From JBFLYZ01 sp040756415 (GTDB lineage: Bacteria > Bacteroidota > Bacteroidia > JADZBD01), in contig JBFLYZ010000028.1 in the NCBI GenBank assembly GCA_040756415.1, positions 1 to 43,533 of the forward strand: a stretch of DNA of 43,533 nucleotides. The letters are read 5' to 3'. Of this stretch, positions 25,645 through 33,515 are shown one piece after another. The translations under genes and the position numbers were made by a program. Under the pieces are notes generated by a model that was not told the DNA's origin, searched no databases, and was given only the letters and a program-made list of their open reading frames with translations. Position 1 is the stretch's first letter. Every line of letters starts with the position of its first letter.

Positions 25645-25674
25645 TACGAACTGGTACGAAAGCGTACGAAAAAG
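25645..25674 (+). repeat. Three 10-bp-phased TACGAA repeats in the nuoB-nuoC gap
   Basis: TACGAA starts at 25645, 25655 and 25665, an exact 10-bp period in the 46-nt gap before the GTG start of nuoC. Confidence 0.85.
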
Positions 25675-25682
25675 AATAAAGC

Positions 25683-26186
25683 GTGGCAGAAGAGAGTTTG
25701 TTGAATACCATTCACGAAAGGCTGAAAGCCAGCTTTGGTGACGCTGTACTTTCTGCGGAGCAGCATTATGATTTCCCGGCATATGAAGTGACGCGTGAAC
25801 GCGTTTATGATATCATCAAATTCCTGAAGGAAGAAATGGGGTTCGGCTTCCTTACTACGTTGTGCGGCTTGCATTACCCCGACAACAAAGGCAAAGAGCT
25901 GGGCGTGATGTACCAACTGCACAATATGCCCAGGAACTGGCGCGTACGGCTGAAGGTGTTTTTTCCGGTTGCCGATCCGGTTGTGCCTACCATTACTCCC
26001 CTGTTCAGCTCCGCCAACTGGCAGGAAAGACAGGAATACGATTTTTTCGGGATCATTTTTAAAGGGCACCCGAACCTCAAACGCATATTGAACATGGATG
26101 AAATGAACTATCATCCCCTGCGCAAGGAGTACGCACTGGAAGACGCTTCGCGTGATGATAAGGACGATTCGATGTTTGGAAGGTAA
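25683..26186 (+). CDS. nuoC: NADH-quinone oxidoreductase subunit C
   Basis: A 167-residue protein, the ~30-kDa peripheral subunit, which packs against NuoD at the quinone site. The family signature is present near residue 119 (WQERQEYDFFGIIFKGHPNLKR). The start is GTG. It is a separate gene from nuoD, unlike the fused NuoCD of enterobacteria. A 39-nt gap with two GTCAAAA words separates it from nuoD. Confidence 0.97.
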   Translation: MAEESLLNTIHERLKASFGDAVLSAEQHYDFPAYEVTRERVYDIIKFLKEEMGFGFLTTLCGLHYPDNKGKELGVMYQLHNMPRNWRVRLKVFFPVADPVVPTITPLFSSANWQERQEYDFFGIIFKGHPNLKRILNMDEMNYHPLRKEYALEDASRDDKDDSMFGR

Positions 26187-26216
26187 GTCAAAAGGAAATG
26201 AAGGCAAAAGTCAAAA
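26187..26216 (+). repeat. GTCAAAA direct repeat in the nuoC-nuoD gap
   Basis: GTCAAAAG at 26187-26194 and GTCAAAA at 26210-26216, 23 bp apart, just before the TTG start of nuoD. Confidence 0.5.
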
Positions 26217-26225
26217 AACCCAGGA

Positions 26226-27425
26226 TTGGCAGAGAATAAGGAAATAGAAAAGAAAGAAGAAAAAGAGTATTCCATTCTTAATCTCGGCCCCACCCACCCG
26301 GCCACGCACGGTATTTTTCAGAATATCCTGAAAATGGACGGAGAGATCATCATGGAGGCCGAGCCTACCGTGGGATATATTCACCGGGCGTTCGAGAAGC
26401 TGGCCGAGCGCAGGCCCTATTACCAGATCACCGTGCTGACCGACCGCCTGAACTATTGCTCCTCACCCATCAACAACATGGGATGGCACATGACCGTGGA
26501 GAAGCTGCTGGGCGCCAAGATACCCAAGCGGGCCGAATACCTGCGCGTGATCATCATGGAGCTTTCGCGCATTGCCGACCATATCATTTGCAACACCGTT
26601 ATTGCGGTCGACACCGGGGCCATGACCGGCTTCCTGTATTTGTTCCAATGGAGGGAGCTCATTTACGAGATATTCGAAGAGATCTGCGGGGCGCGCCTGA
26701 CTACCAACATCGGCCGCATTGGCGGCATGGAAAGAGATTTTTCCAAAAAAGCCTGGGACAAGATCAATAAGTTCAGGAAAGAATTCCCGGCCGCGCTGAA
26801 AGAATTTTCCAGCCTGGTTGAGCGCAACCGCATTTTCATGGACCGCACGATCAAGTGCGGCCCCATCACTGCCGAGAAAGCCCTGGATTACGGCTTCACC
26901 GGCCCTAACCTGCGCGCTGCTGGCGTGGATTACGATGTGCGGGTGATGAACCCCTATTCGTCTTACGATGATTTTGACTTTATCATTCCCGTTGGCACCA
27001 ATGGCGATACCTACGACCGTTTTATGGTGCGCCAGCAGGAGATGTGGGAAAGCCTGAAGATCATCGACCAGGCCATTGCCAAAATGCCCGATGGCCCTTT
27101 TCATGCCGACCTGCCCGAGTTTTACCTGCCGCCCAAGGAGGAAGTATACAATAACATGGAAGCCCTTATCTATCATTTCAAGATCGTGATGGGCGAGAAC
27201 GATGTGCCTAAAGGCGAAGTGTACCATGCCGTGGAAGGCGGTAACGGTGAGCTGGGCTTTTACCTGGTCAGCGATGGAGGCCGTACGCCCTACCGCCTGC
27301 ATTTCCGCAGGCCCTGCTTCATCTATTACCAGGCTTACCCGGAAATGATCAAGGGCGGTATGCTGAGCGATGCTATTTTAACAATGAGCAGTATGAATGT
27401 AATTGCGGGAGAACTAGATGCGTAA
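26226..27425 (+). CDS. nuoD: NADH-quinone oxidoreductase subunit D
   Basis: A 399-residue protein, the 49-kDa subunit that forms the quinone-binding site with NuoB. Typical segments are GPTHPATHG (about residue 23), EPTVGYIHRAFEKLAE, and the C-terminal SYLRF-equivalent region PYRLHFRRPCF. It starts at TTG 26226 (MAENKEIEKKEEKEY), the only start that keeps the conserved N-terminal NLGPTHPATHG with a normal length. Its last codons, IAGELDA, are duplicated just downstream with three mismatches. Confidence 0.97.
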   Translation: MAENKEIEKKEEKEYSILNLGPTHPATHGIFQNILKMDGEIIMEAEPTVGYIHRAFEKLAERRPYYQITVLTDRLNYCSSPINNMGWHMTVEKLLGAKIPKRAEYLRVIIMELSRIADHIICNTVIAVDTGAMTGFLYLFQWRELIYEIFEEICGARLTTNIGRIGGMERDFSKKAWDKINKFRKEFPAALKEFSSLVERNRIFMDRTIKCGPITAEKALDYGFTGPNLRAAGVDYDVRVMNPYSSYDDFDFIIPVGTNGDTYDRFMVRQQEMWESLKIIDQAIAKMPDGPFHADLPEFYLPPKEEVYNNMEALIYHFKIVMGENDVPKGEVYHAVEGGNGELGFYLVSDGGRTPYRLHFRRPCFIYYQAYPEMIKGGMLSDAILTMSSMNVIAGELDA

Positions 27426-27452
27426 CTATGCGATTGCGGGAGGGCTCGATGC
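27397..27452 (+). repeat. 31-bp imperfect tandem duplication of the nuoD 3' end
   Basis: Positions 27402-27421 and 27433-27452 match at 17 of 20 bases, with an offset of 31 bp. The first copy encodes the nuoD tail IAGELDA. The second holds GGGAGGG just before ATG 27449 of the small ORF. Confidence 0.85.
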
Positions 27453-27619
27453 ACGATTCGGATAAATACGAAAAGGCCTTACGCATTATGAACGATGAAT
27501 TTGCAGGCGAATATTACGATGATAAAATAAAAGAAACGCTGTCGAGAAAGGGAATCTCGATTAATGATGAAGAAGAGCAGAGGATACTTACTCAAAGAAT
27601 CAGGAAGAGCGGAAGTTAA
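27449..27619 (+). CDS. Small charged protein within the nuo operon, unknown function
   Basis: A 56-residue ORF, MHDSDKYEKALRIMNDEFAG to an end RIRKSGS, between nuoD and nuoE. ATG 27449 is preceded by GGGAGGG at a good distance, a better ribosome site than for most neighbours; an in-frame ATG at 27428 exists but overlaps the duplicated nuoD tail. The product is hydrophilic, rich in Asp, Glu, Lys and Arg, and probably helical, with no Cys and no membrane segment. It is not one of the 14 complex I subunits and I recognise no family. It could be an accessory or assembly factor, or a fortuitous frame. Confidence 0.5.
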   Translation: MHDSDKYEKALRIMNDEFAGEYYDDKIKETLSRKGISINDEEEQRILTQRIRKSGS

Positions 27620-27675
27620 AAAGAAAAATTTTTTAGAGCGAACTGTGCAGTTTATTGCCAGTTGGTTTTAATAGT

Positions 27676-28206
27676 ATGAGTAACAACAAAAAAATAGAAT
27701 TTTCACCGGAGTCTCTTGCCCTTGCGCACAAGCTCATGAAGCGCTACCCGGAGGGCAAGCAGAAATCGGCTATCATCCCCATCCTGCATATTGCGCAGGC
27801 GGAGTTCGATGGCTGGCTGAGCGCACCGGTAATGGATTACGTGGCCTCTATATTGAAGATACAGCCCATTGAAGTGTACGAAGTGGCTTCGTTCTACAGC
27901 ATGTTCAACCTCAAGCCGGTCGGCAAATGCGTGATCGAAGTATGCCGCACCTCTTCCTGCTGGCTGTTGGGCGCTGAGGATATCATCGCTCACATCGGGA
28001 AAAAGCTGAATATCAAACCGGGTCAGACCACCGCTGACGGAATGTTCACGCTCAAAACCGTGGAGTGCCTGGGATCATGCGGCACCGCGCCCATGCTGCA
28101 GTGCGGGGCGAAGTACCATGAGAATTTAACGCTTGAGAAAGTAGATGCATTGCTGGATGAACTGAAAAGAGAAGGCAAGAGAAAAACGTACTTGGATAAA
28201 ATATAA
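27676..28206 (+). CDS. nuoE: NADH-quinone oxidoreductase subunit E
   Basis: A 176-residue protein of the NADH-input module, carrying a [2Fe-2S] cluster (N1a) with ligands Cys90, Cys95 (CRTSSC), Cys131 and Cys135 (CLGSC). ATG 27676 (MSNNKKIEF) is chosen over TTG 27655, since the extra seven residues have no family support. It works with NuoF, which lies downstream beyond a long inverted-repeat element. Confidence 0.97.
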   Translation: MSNNKKIEFSPESLALAHKLMKRYPEGKQKSAIIPILHIAQAEFDGWLSAPVMDYVASILKIQPIEVYEVASFYSMFNLKPVGKCVIEVCRTSSCWLLGAEDIIAHIGKKLNIKPGQTTADGMFTLKTVECLGSCGTAPMLQCGAKYHENLTLEKVDALLDELKREGKRKTYLDKI

Positions 28207-28220
28207 AAATGAAAAAAGAC

Positions 28221-28314
28221 AACCGCAAAGCGCGCAAAGTTTGTTCGCAAAGACCGCAAAGAGGTTTTTTCTCTGCGGCCTCTGCGCTTTATTTCCTCTG
28301 CGGCCTTTGCGGTT
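28221..28314. repeat. 94-bp inverted-repeat element between nuoE and nuoF
   Basis: The outer arms AACCGCAAAG (28221-28230) and CTTTGCGGTT (28305-28314) are perfectly complementary. Inside, CGCAAAG occurs at 28224, 28233, 28246 and 28255, and the mirrored CTYTGCG at 28271, 28280, 28296 and 28305, giving spacings of 9-13-9 and 9-16-9. The middle is a T-run. It can fold into a long hairpin in the nuo mRNA. Confidence 0.9.
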
Positions 28315-28325
28315 AATGTTTTGTT

Positions 28326-29669
28326 ATGGGTAAAAAACTTCTTCTTGCACACGACCATGTTCCCGGCATAAACACCTACGAGGTGTATCGCCAGCACGGG
28401 GGCTATGCATCGGTGGAAAAGGCGCTGAAGGGCATGACACCCGATGCGGTGACCGAAGAGGTGAAGAAATCCGGCCTGCGCGGAAGAGGAGGCGCAGGAT
28501 TCCCCACCGGCATGAAATGGAGCTTTTTGGCCAAGCCGCCCGGTGTACCGCGATACCTCGTATGCAATGCCGATGAGTCGGAGCCGGGCACATTTAAGGA
28601 CCGCTACCTGATGGAGCGCATTCCTCATTTGCTGATAGAAGGAATGATCACCTCCAGCTATGCCCTGGGCGCACGCACTTCTTATATCTACATACGCGGT
28701 GAATATTTTTACGTTTCGCGCATACTGGAAAAGGCCATTGAAGAGGCTTACGCCAACGGCTGGCTGGGGCAAAATATTTTAGGCACCGATTATTCGCTCG
28801 ATCTCTACGTGCAGGTGGGGGCCGGAGCCTACATCTGCGGTGAGGAGACCGCGCTGATCGAATCGCTGGAAGGCAAGCGCGGAAATCCGCGCATCAAGCC
28901 TCCTTTCCCTGCCGTAGCCGGATTATGGGGCTGCCCTACCGTGGTCAATAATGTGGAGACCATTGCTGCCGTTGTTCCTATCGTGAACGAGGGCGGAGAG
29001 GCATATGCCAAAATAGGAATAGGCAAATCCACCGGCACCAAGCTGATCTCCGCCAGCGGCCATATCAATAAACCTGGCGTTTACGAGATCGAGCTGGGCG
29101 TTCCGGTTGAAGAGTTCATTTATTCTGAGCAATACTGCGGTGGTATACGCGGAGGAAGAAAGCTGAAAGCGGTGGTGGCGGGCGGCTCCTCTGTTCCCAT
29201 TCTCTCTGCCGAGCTGATACTTAAAACAGCAAAGGGCGAACCCCGATTGATGACCTACGAGTCGCTGAGCGATGGAGGCTTCCAGACAGGTACCATGCTG
29301 GGATCGGGAGGCTTTATTGTCATGGACGAAACCACTTCCATCGTAAAGAACCTCTGGAACTTCACGCGCTTCTACCACCACGAGAGCTGCGGGCAATGTT
29401 CGCCCTGCCGCGAAGGAACAGGATGGATGGAGAAGATCCTGCACAAGATACTGGACGGGCATGGTACCATGGCGGATATCGACCTGCTTTGGGATATACA
29501 GAGCAAGATAGAAGGCAAGACCATTTGCCCCCTGGGTGAGGCAGCGGCATGGCCTGTGGCAGCAGCCATACGCCATTTCCGCGCGGAATTTGAAGAATAT
29601 GTTAAGAATCCACAGAACATAAAAGACGTGAAGCATTATTACAGGTTAAACAATTTACAACCGGCTTAA
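28326..29669 (+). CDS. nuoF: NADH-quinone oxidoreductase subunit F
   Basis: A 447-residue flavoprotein that binds NADH and FMN and carries the N3 [4Fe-4S] cluster. The NADH/FMN-binding Gly-rich loop is GLRGRGGAGFPTGMKW (about residue 50), and the cluster ligands are Cys355, Cys358, Cys361 (CGQCSPCREGT) and Cys401 (TICPLGE). It transfers electrons from NADH to the iron-sulfur chain. The gene follows the nuoE-nuoF inverted repeat, and its stop is 1 nt from the ATG of the zinc-ribbon gene. Confidence 0.98.
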   Translation: MGKKLLLAHDHVPGINTYEVYRQHGGYASVEKALKGMTPDAVTEEVKKSGLRGRGGAGFPTGMKWSFLAKPPGVPRYLVCNADESEPGTFKDRYLMERIPHLLIEGMITSSYALGARTSYIYIRGEYFYVSRILEKAIEEAYANGWLGQNILGTDYSLDLYVQVGAGAYICGEETALIESLEGKRGNPRIKPPFPAVAGLWGCPTVVNNVETIAAVVPIVNEGGEAYAKIGIGKSTGTKLISASGHINKPGVYEIELGVPVEEFIYSEQYCGGIRGGRKLKAVVAGGSSVPILSAELILKTAKGEPRLMTYESLSDGGFQTGTMLGSGGFIVMDETTSIVKNLWNFTRFYHHESCGQCSPCREGTGWMEKILHKILDGHGTMADIDLLWDIQSKIEGKTICPLGEAAAWPVAAAIRHFRAEFEEYVKNPQNIKDVKHYYRLNNLQPA

Positions 29670-29670
29670 C

Positions 29671-29967
29671 ATGAAGTGTCCGAATTGCAATACAGAACTG
29701 AAGATGGCGGAGCGCAGCGGTGTGGAAATAGATTACTGCCCGCAATGCCGCGGTGTATGGCTCGACAAAGGCGAGCTGGATAAGATCATCGAGCGCTCGG
29801 CCGAGCACTACCACGGAAAGGATTCCGACAGTCATCGGAAAGAAGAACACCGTGAGGAAAAGAAGTATTACGACAAAGACAAAGATCATTATTACGATCA
29901 CGATAAAAAGCATCATCATTACAAGAAGAAAAGGGGCTTTTTAGGCGATCTTTTCGATTTTGACTAA
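29671..29967 (+). CDS. Small zinc-ribbon (TFIIB-type) protein with His-rich tail, inside the nuo operon
   Basis: A 98-residue protein. The N-terminal third is a zf-TFIIB-like ribbon: CPNC (Cys3, Cys6) and CPQC (Cys23, Cys26), with GVWLDKGELDKI typical of this ribbon family. The rest (about 45-90) is rich in His, Lys, Asp and Tyr (HYYDHDKKHHHYKKK), suggesting metal binding. It begins 1 nt after nuoF and ends 2 nt before nuoG, so it is translated from the nuo mRNA. It is not a standard complex I subunit. A role in metal or iron-sulfur handling during assembly is a guess. Confidence 0.85.
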   Translation: MKCPNCNTELKMAERSGVEIDYCPQCRGVWLDKGELDKIIERSAEHYHGKDSDSHRKEEHREEKKYYDKDKDHYYDHDKKHHHYKKKRGFLGDLFDFD

Positions 29968-29969
29968 GC

Positions 29970-31004
29970 ATGGCAAAGGTCACCATTGACGGACATACCA
30001 TTGAGGTTCCTGACGGAACAACAATACTGAATGCCGCGCGCATGATCGGTGGCGAGATCGTTCCTCCGGCCATGTGCTATTATTCTAAATTGAAAACCTC
30101 GGGCGGCTATTGCCGCACCTGCCTGGTAAAGGTGAGCAAGGGCTCAGAAAAGGACCCGCGCCCCATGCCCAAGCCGGTGGCGAGCTGCCGCACTACGGTG
30201 ATGGACGGCATGGTGGTGGAGAACACCACTTCTCCTGAAATACTGGAAGCCCGTGCCGGTGTGGTGGAGTTCCTGCTCATTAACCACCCGCTGGATTGCC
30301 CCATTTGCGACCAGGCCGGTGAATGTTCCCTGCAGGACCTGGGCTACGAACACGGTAAGATGAAGACCCGTTACGAGTTCAGGCGCAGGACCTTTGAGAA
30401 GATCGACATTGGCGATAAGATCAAGCTGCATATGACCCGCTGCATACTCTGCTACCGCTGCGTAAAAGTGGCCGAACAGTTATGCCCTGGCCGCGTGCAT
30501 GGCGTGATCAACCGGGGCGATGTGGCCGAGATCTCTACCTATATTAAACAGGCCGTTGACAACGAGATGAGCGGCAACATGATCGATGTTTGCCCTGTAG
30601 GCGCCCTCACCGATTACACTTTCCGTTTCAAGAGCCGCGTATGGTTCACCAAGCCGGTGGACGCGCACCGCAAATGCGACAAGTGTTGCGGCAAGGTGAG
30701 GCTTTGGTATAAAGGCGAAGATGTGCTGCGAATCACAGCCAGAAAAGATAAATACGGTGAAGTGGAGGACTGGATCTGCAATACCTGCCGCTTTGAGAAG
30801 AAAAAGACAAAAGACTGGGTCATTGAAGGCCCATCGCATATCGACAGGCATTCGGTAATTTCAGCCAATCATTACGAGACCCAGCAGGCCCTTCATAACC
30901 TGAAGCTCGACATTTCAAAACAGCAGAAAAAGCTGGAGAAAAAAATGGTGGAGGGCAAAAAGGTTGACCTGGGCGAAGGAGCGTTGAATCCGAACAATAT
31001 GTAA
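29970..31004 (+). CDS. nuoG: NADH-quinone oxidoreductase subunit G, short form
   Basis: A 344-residue protein, about half or less of the length of NuoG in many other bacteria. The N-terminal [2Fe-2S] ferredoxin domain has MCYYSKLKTSGGYCRTC and a later Cys (ASC). The His/Cys N5-type motif is LDCPICDQAGEC and the N4-type ligands are CILCYRC with DVCPVGAL. A final Cys group, CDKC with CNTC about 35 residues on, corresponds to the start of the molybdopterin-oxidoreductase Fe4S4 domain. The catalytic-like molybdopterin domain is missing. nuoH begins 1 nt after the stop, so this is a genuine short gene rather than a frameshift. To my knowledge short NuoG occurs in other Bacteroidota. Confidence 0.93.
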   Translation: MAKVTIDGHTIEVPDGTTILNAARMIGGEIVPPAMCYYSKLKTSGGYCRTCLVKVSKGSEKDPRPMPKPVASCRTTVMDGMVVENTTSPEILEARAGVVEFLLINHPLDCPICDQAGECSLQDLGYEHGKMKTRYEFRRRTFEKIDIGDKIKLHMTRCILCYRCVKVAEQLCPGRVHGVINRGDVAEISTYIKQAVDNEMSGNMIDVCPVGALTDYTFRFKSRVWFTKPVDAHRKCDKCCGKVRLWYKGEDVLRITARKDKYGEVEDWICNTCRFEKKKTKDWVIEGPSHIDRHSVISANHYETQQALHNLKLDISKQQKKLEKKMVEGKKVDLGEGALNPNNM

Positions 31005-31005
31005 G

Positions 31006-32046
31006 ATGGAACTTGCGGACCTGATATATAAAACGATTTTGGTAATATGCGTCTTCGGCCTGGCCCTTTTCGTTGCCATGTACTCCACCTACGCGGAGCG
31101 CAAGATAGCAGCCTTTCTGCAGGACCGTGTGGGACCTAACCGCGCGGGACCCTTCGGCATTCTTCAGCCCCTGGCCGATGGCGTGAAGATGTTCATGAAG
31201 GAAGAGGTCATTCCCGGTGTTTCCAATAAATGGCTGTTCATCCTGGGCCCCAGCCTGGCCATGCTCACCGCCTGCATGACGGGGGTGGTTATACCCTGGG
31301 CGCCCGATTTTATTTCCGAAAGCGGCAAGCGGTATAACTTTTACATCACTGATGTAAATATTGGAATACTGTACCTGCTGGGGGTTGTTTCTATCGGGGT
31401 ATATGGAATTATGATCGGTGGCTGGGCATCGAACAACAAATATTCCCTGCTGGGCGCTTTGCGCGCATCCTCACAGATGATCTCTTACGAGATCGCCATG
31501 GGCCTTTCCATCATCGCCCTGGTGATGACCACCGGCACGCTGAGCGTGAACGAGATCGCCAACCAGCAACTGGGTTTGTGGGGGTGGAATTTCTGGTCAC
31601 AGCCCCTTGGATTCCTCATTTTCCTGATCTGCGCCTTTGCCGAGACCAACCGCGCGCCTTTCGACCTGCCCGAGTGCGAAAGCGAGCTGGTGGGAGGTTA
31701 TCATACCGAATATTCATCCATGAAGCTGGGCTTTTACCTCTTTGCCGAATACATCAACATGTTCATCTCTTCAGCGGTAATGGCCACCTTGTACTTCGGA
31801 GGGTACAACTTCCCCATCATTTATAATTATATTTCCGATCCGCTTTGGATAAGCATCGTAGGCTTCCTGGTCATGATGGCCAAGGTGAGCTTCTTCATTT
31901 TCCTGTTCATGTGGGTGCGCTGGACCCTGCCGCGTTTCCGTTACGACCAGCTCATGCACCTGGGATGGAAGGTGCTGATACCGCTTTCTATTATTAATAT
32001 TGTGGCCACGGGCATCTGGATGTACGCATCGGGAAAGATACACTAA
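31006..32046 (+). CDS. nuoH: NADH-quinone oxidoreductase subunit H
   Basis: A 346-residue inner-membrane protein with about eight helices, linking the peripheral arm to the membrane arm and lining the quinone channel. The family motif YAERKIAAFLQDRVGPNR is near residue 29, and CAFAETNRAPFDLPECESEL is in the conserved loop near residue 215. It starts 1 nt after nuoG. Its stop TAA is inside the ribosome-binding site of nuoI. Confidence 0.98.
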   Translation: MELADLIYKTILVICVFGLALFVAMYSTYAERKIAAFLQDRVGPNRAGPFGILQPLADGVKMFMKEEVIPGVSNKWLFILGPSLAMLTACMTGVVIPWAPDFISESGKRYNFYITDVNIGILYLLGVVSIGVYGIMIGGWASNNKYSLLGALRASSQMISYEIAMGLSIIALVMTTGTLSVNEIANQQLGLWGWNFWSQPLGFLIFLICAFAETNRAPFDLPECESELVGGYHTEYSSMKLGFYLFAEYINMFISSAVMATLYFGGYNFPIIYNYISDPLWISIVGFLVMMAKVSFFIFLFMWVRWTLPRFRYDQLMHLGWKVLIPLSIINIVATGIWMYASGKIH

Positions 32047-32053
32047 AGGAGGA
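32045..32053 (+). promoter_or_regulatory. Unusually complete Shine-Dalgarno sequence for nuoI
   Basis: AAAGGAGG, 6-8 nt before ATG 32060, is fully complementary to the usual anti-SD end of 16S rRNA and overlaps the nuoH stop codon. Most genes here have no such site. It settles ATG 32060 as the start of nuoI. Confidence 0.8.
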
Positions 32054-32059
32054 TCAATC

Positions 32060-32629
32060 ATGCAATCGCTGACCAACCGTTCGAAAGTAGTCGTAAAGAA
32101 GGAGATGAGCCTTTGGGAAAGGCTTTACCTTCCCGCCATCTTCAGCGGCATGATGATCACCGTAAAACATTTGTTCAAAAAGAAAGCCACCGTGAAATAC
32201 CCCGAGGTAAAACGCGAGTTCGCTCCCATTTACCGCGGGCAGCACGTGCTCAAGCGCGATGAGCACGGGGCCGAGCGCTGCACCGCCTGCGGGCTGTGCG
32301 CGGTAGCCTGCCCGGCCGAGGCCATTACCATGGTAGCCGCTGAGCGCAAGCCGGGCGAAGAAAAACTATACCGCGAAGAGAAATACGCGGCCGTCTACGA
32401 GATCAACATGCTGCGCTGCATTTTCTGTGGCGACTGCGAGGAAGCCTGCCCCAAAGAAGCCATCTTCCTTACCGACCGCATCGTGCCCACGGACTACGAC
32501 AGGAAGAAAATGGTTTACGGAAAAGATATTTTAGTGGAGCCGGTCAACCAGCGCGTGGATGTTTCAAAACGCCAGACAAAAGAAGTGTTGGAATTTAAAA
32601 AACATAAGGAATACGCACACAACCAGTAG
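32060..32629 (+). CDS. nuoI: NADH-quinone oxidoreductase subunit I
   Basis: A 189-residue ferredoxin-like protein carrying two [4Fe-4S] clusters (N6a, N6b). The two CxxCxxCxxxCP motifs are CTACGLCAVACP and CIFCGDCEEACP, about 40 residues apart. It passes electrons from the NuoG region to NuoB. The start is fixed by a strong Shine-Dalgarno; the longer frame upstream overlaps nuoH. The C-terminus is charged (RQTKEVLEFKKHKEYAHNQ). Confidence 0.97.
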   Translation: MQSLTNRSKVVVKKEMSLWERLYLPAIFSGMMITVKHLFKKKATVKYPEVKREFAPIYRGQHVLKRDEHGAERCTACGLCAVACPAEAITMVAAERKPGEEKLYREEKYAAVYEINMLRCIFCGDCEEACPKEAIFLTDRIVPTDYDRKKMVYGKDILVEPVNQRVDVSKRQTKEVLEFKKHKEYAHNQ

Positions 32630-32646
32630 TACAGTTTAACCCGTTT

Positions 32647-33144
32647 ATGACCATTTACCTTTTTTACTTCTTATCTTTCGTTGCTGTACTCTGCGCCCTT
32701 CTGGTGGTCTTCTCCAAAAGCCCTGTCAACAGCGTGCTTTTCCTGATCGTTACCTTCTTTGCCATTGCCGGGCATTACGTGCTGCTGAACGCGCAGTTTT
32801 TGGCCGCGGTGCACGTGATCGTGTATGCCGGGGCCATCATGGTCCTGTTCCTGTACGTGATCATGATGCTTAACCTTAACCGCGATGTAGAGCCGCACAA
32901 ACCCGTTGCGCTCAGGTTTGCCGCGGTCGTTGCGGGCGGCCTGCTGGCCATCACGCTGATCGGTGCCTTGCACGGGGCCGAAACATTGCCAAAGGCCGGC
33001 AACGTACAGGCCGATATCGGCCTGATCGAGAACCTGGGCAAGACGCTGTTCAACGATTTTCTTTTACCTTTTGAAATATCCTCCATCCTCTTCCTTTCCG
33101 CCATGGTAGGTGCAGTGATGTTGGGCAAAAAAGAACTCAAATAA
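32647..33144 (+). CDS. nuoJ: NADH-quinone oxidoreductase subunit J
   Basis: A 165-residue inner-membrane protein with five predicted helices. The conserved core VIVYAGAIMVLFLYVIMMLN (about residue 58) is the pi-bulge helix that takes part in proton-pump coupling. It begins 17 nt after nuoI and ends 1 nt before nuoK. Confidence 0.96.
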   Translation: MTIYLFYFLSFVAVLCALLVVFSKSPVNSVLFLIVTFFAIAGHYVLLNAQFLAAVHVIVYAGAIMVLFLYVIMMLNLNRDVEPHKPVALRFAAVVAGGLLAITLIGALHGAETLPKAGNVQADIGLIENLGKTLFNDFLLPFEISSILFLSAMVGAVMLGKKELK

Positions 33145-33145
33145 T

Positions 33146-33463
33146 ATGTCGGCTATACAGGTCATACCCGTTCACTATTACATACTGCTCAGCGTGGTGC
33201 TTTTCAGCATAGGCGTGCTGGGCGTGCTTTTTCGCAGGAATGCCATTATCATTTTCATGTGCATTGAGCTTATGCTCAACGCGGCAAACCTGCTGCTGGT
33301 GGCCTTTTCGAGCTATTTTTCTGACGCGGGCGGGCAGGTGTTTGTGTTTTTCATTATGGCGGTAGCCGCAGCCGAGGTGGCGGTAGGACTGGCCATACTC
33401 ACCATGATATTCAGAAATACACGTTCAACGGATATTGACTTTTTAAATAAATTAAAATGGTAG
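33146..33463 (+). CDS. nuoK: NADH-quinone oxidoreductase subunit K
   Basis: A 105-residue membrane protein with three helices. The conserved acidic residues of the proton path are in CIELMLNAANLLLVAFS (Glu at about 37) and MAVAAAEVAVGLAIL (Glu at about 73). It is 1 nt from nuoJ. The following 52-nt gap holds a small hairpin. Confidence 0.96.
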   Translation: MSAIQVIPVHYYILLSVVLFSIGVLGVLFRRNAIIIFMCIELMLNAANLLLVAFSSYFSDAGGQVFVFFIMAVAAAEVAVGLAILTMIFRNTRSTDIDFLNKLKW

Positions 33464-33470
33464 GCGGGCG

Positions 33471-33491
33471 AGCAAGTACATGATACTTGCT
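33471..33491. repeat. 8-bp hairpin in the nuoK-nuoL gap
   Basis: AGCAAGTA (33471-33478) and TACTTGCT (33484-33491) pair around CATGA. The word ACTTG recurs in CACTTGATAC at about 33499, another short-repeat gap of this operon. Confidence 0.75.
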
Positions 33492-33515
33492 ACCTGACAC
33501 TTGATACGGCTTTTT

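Noticed and set aside
29970..31004. Frameshifted or truncated full-length nuoG
   Set aside because: nuoH starts 1 nt after the stop and no remnant of the molybdopterin domain is present in any frame, so the short form is the real gene.
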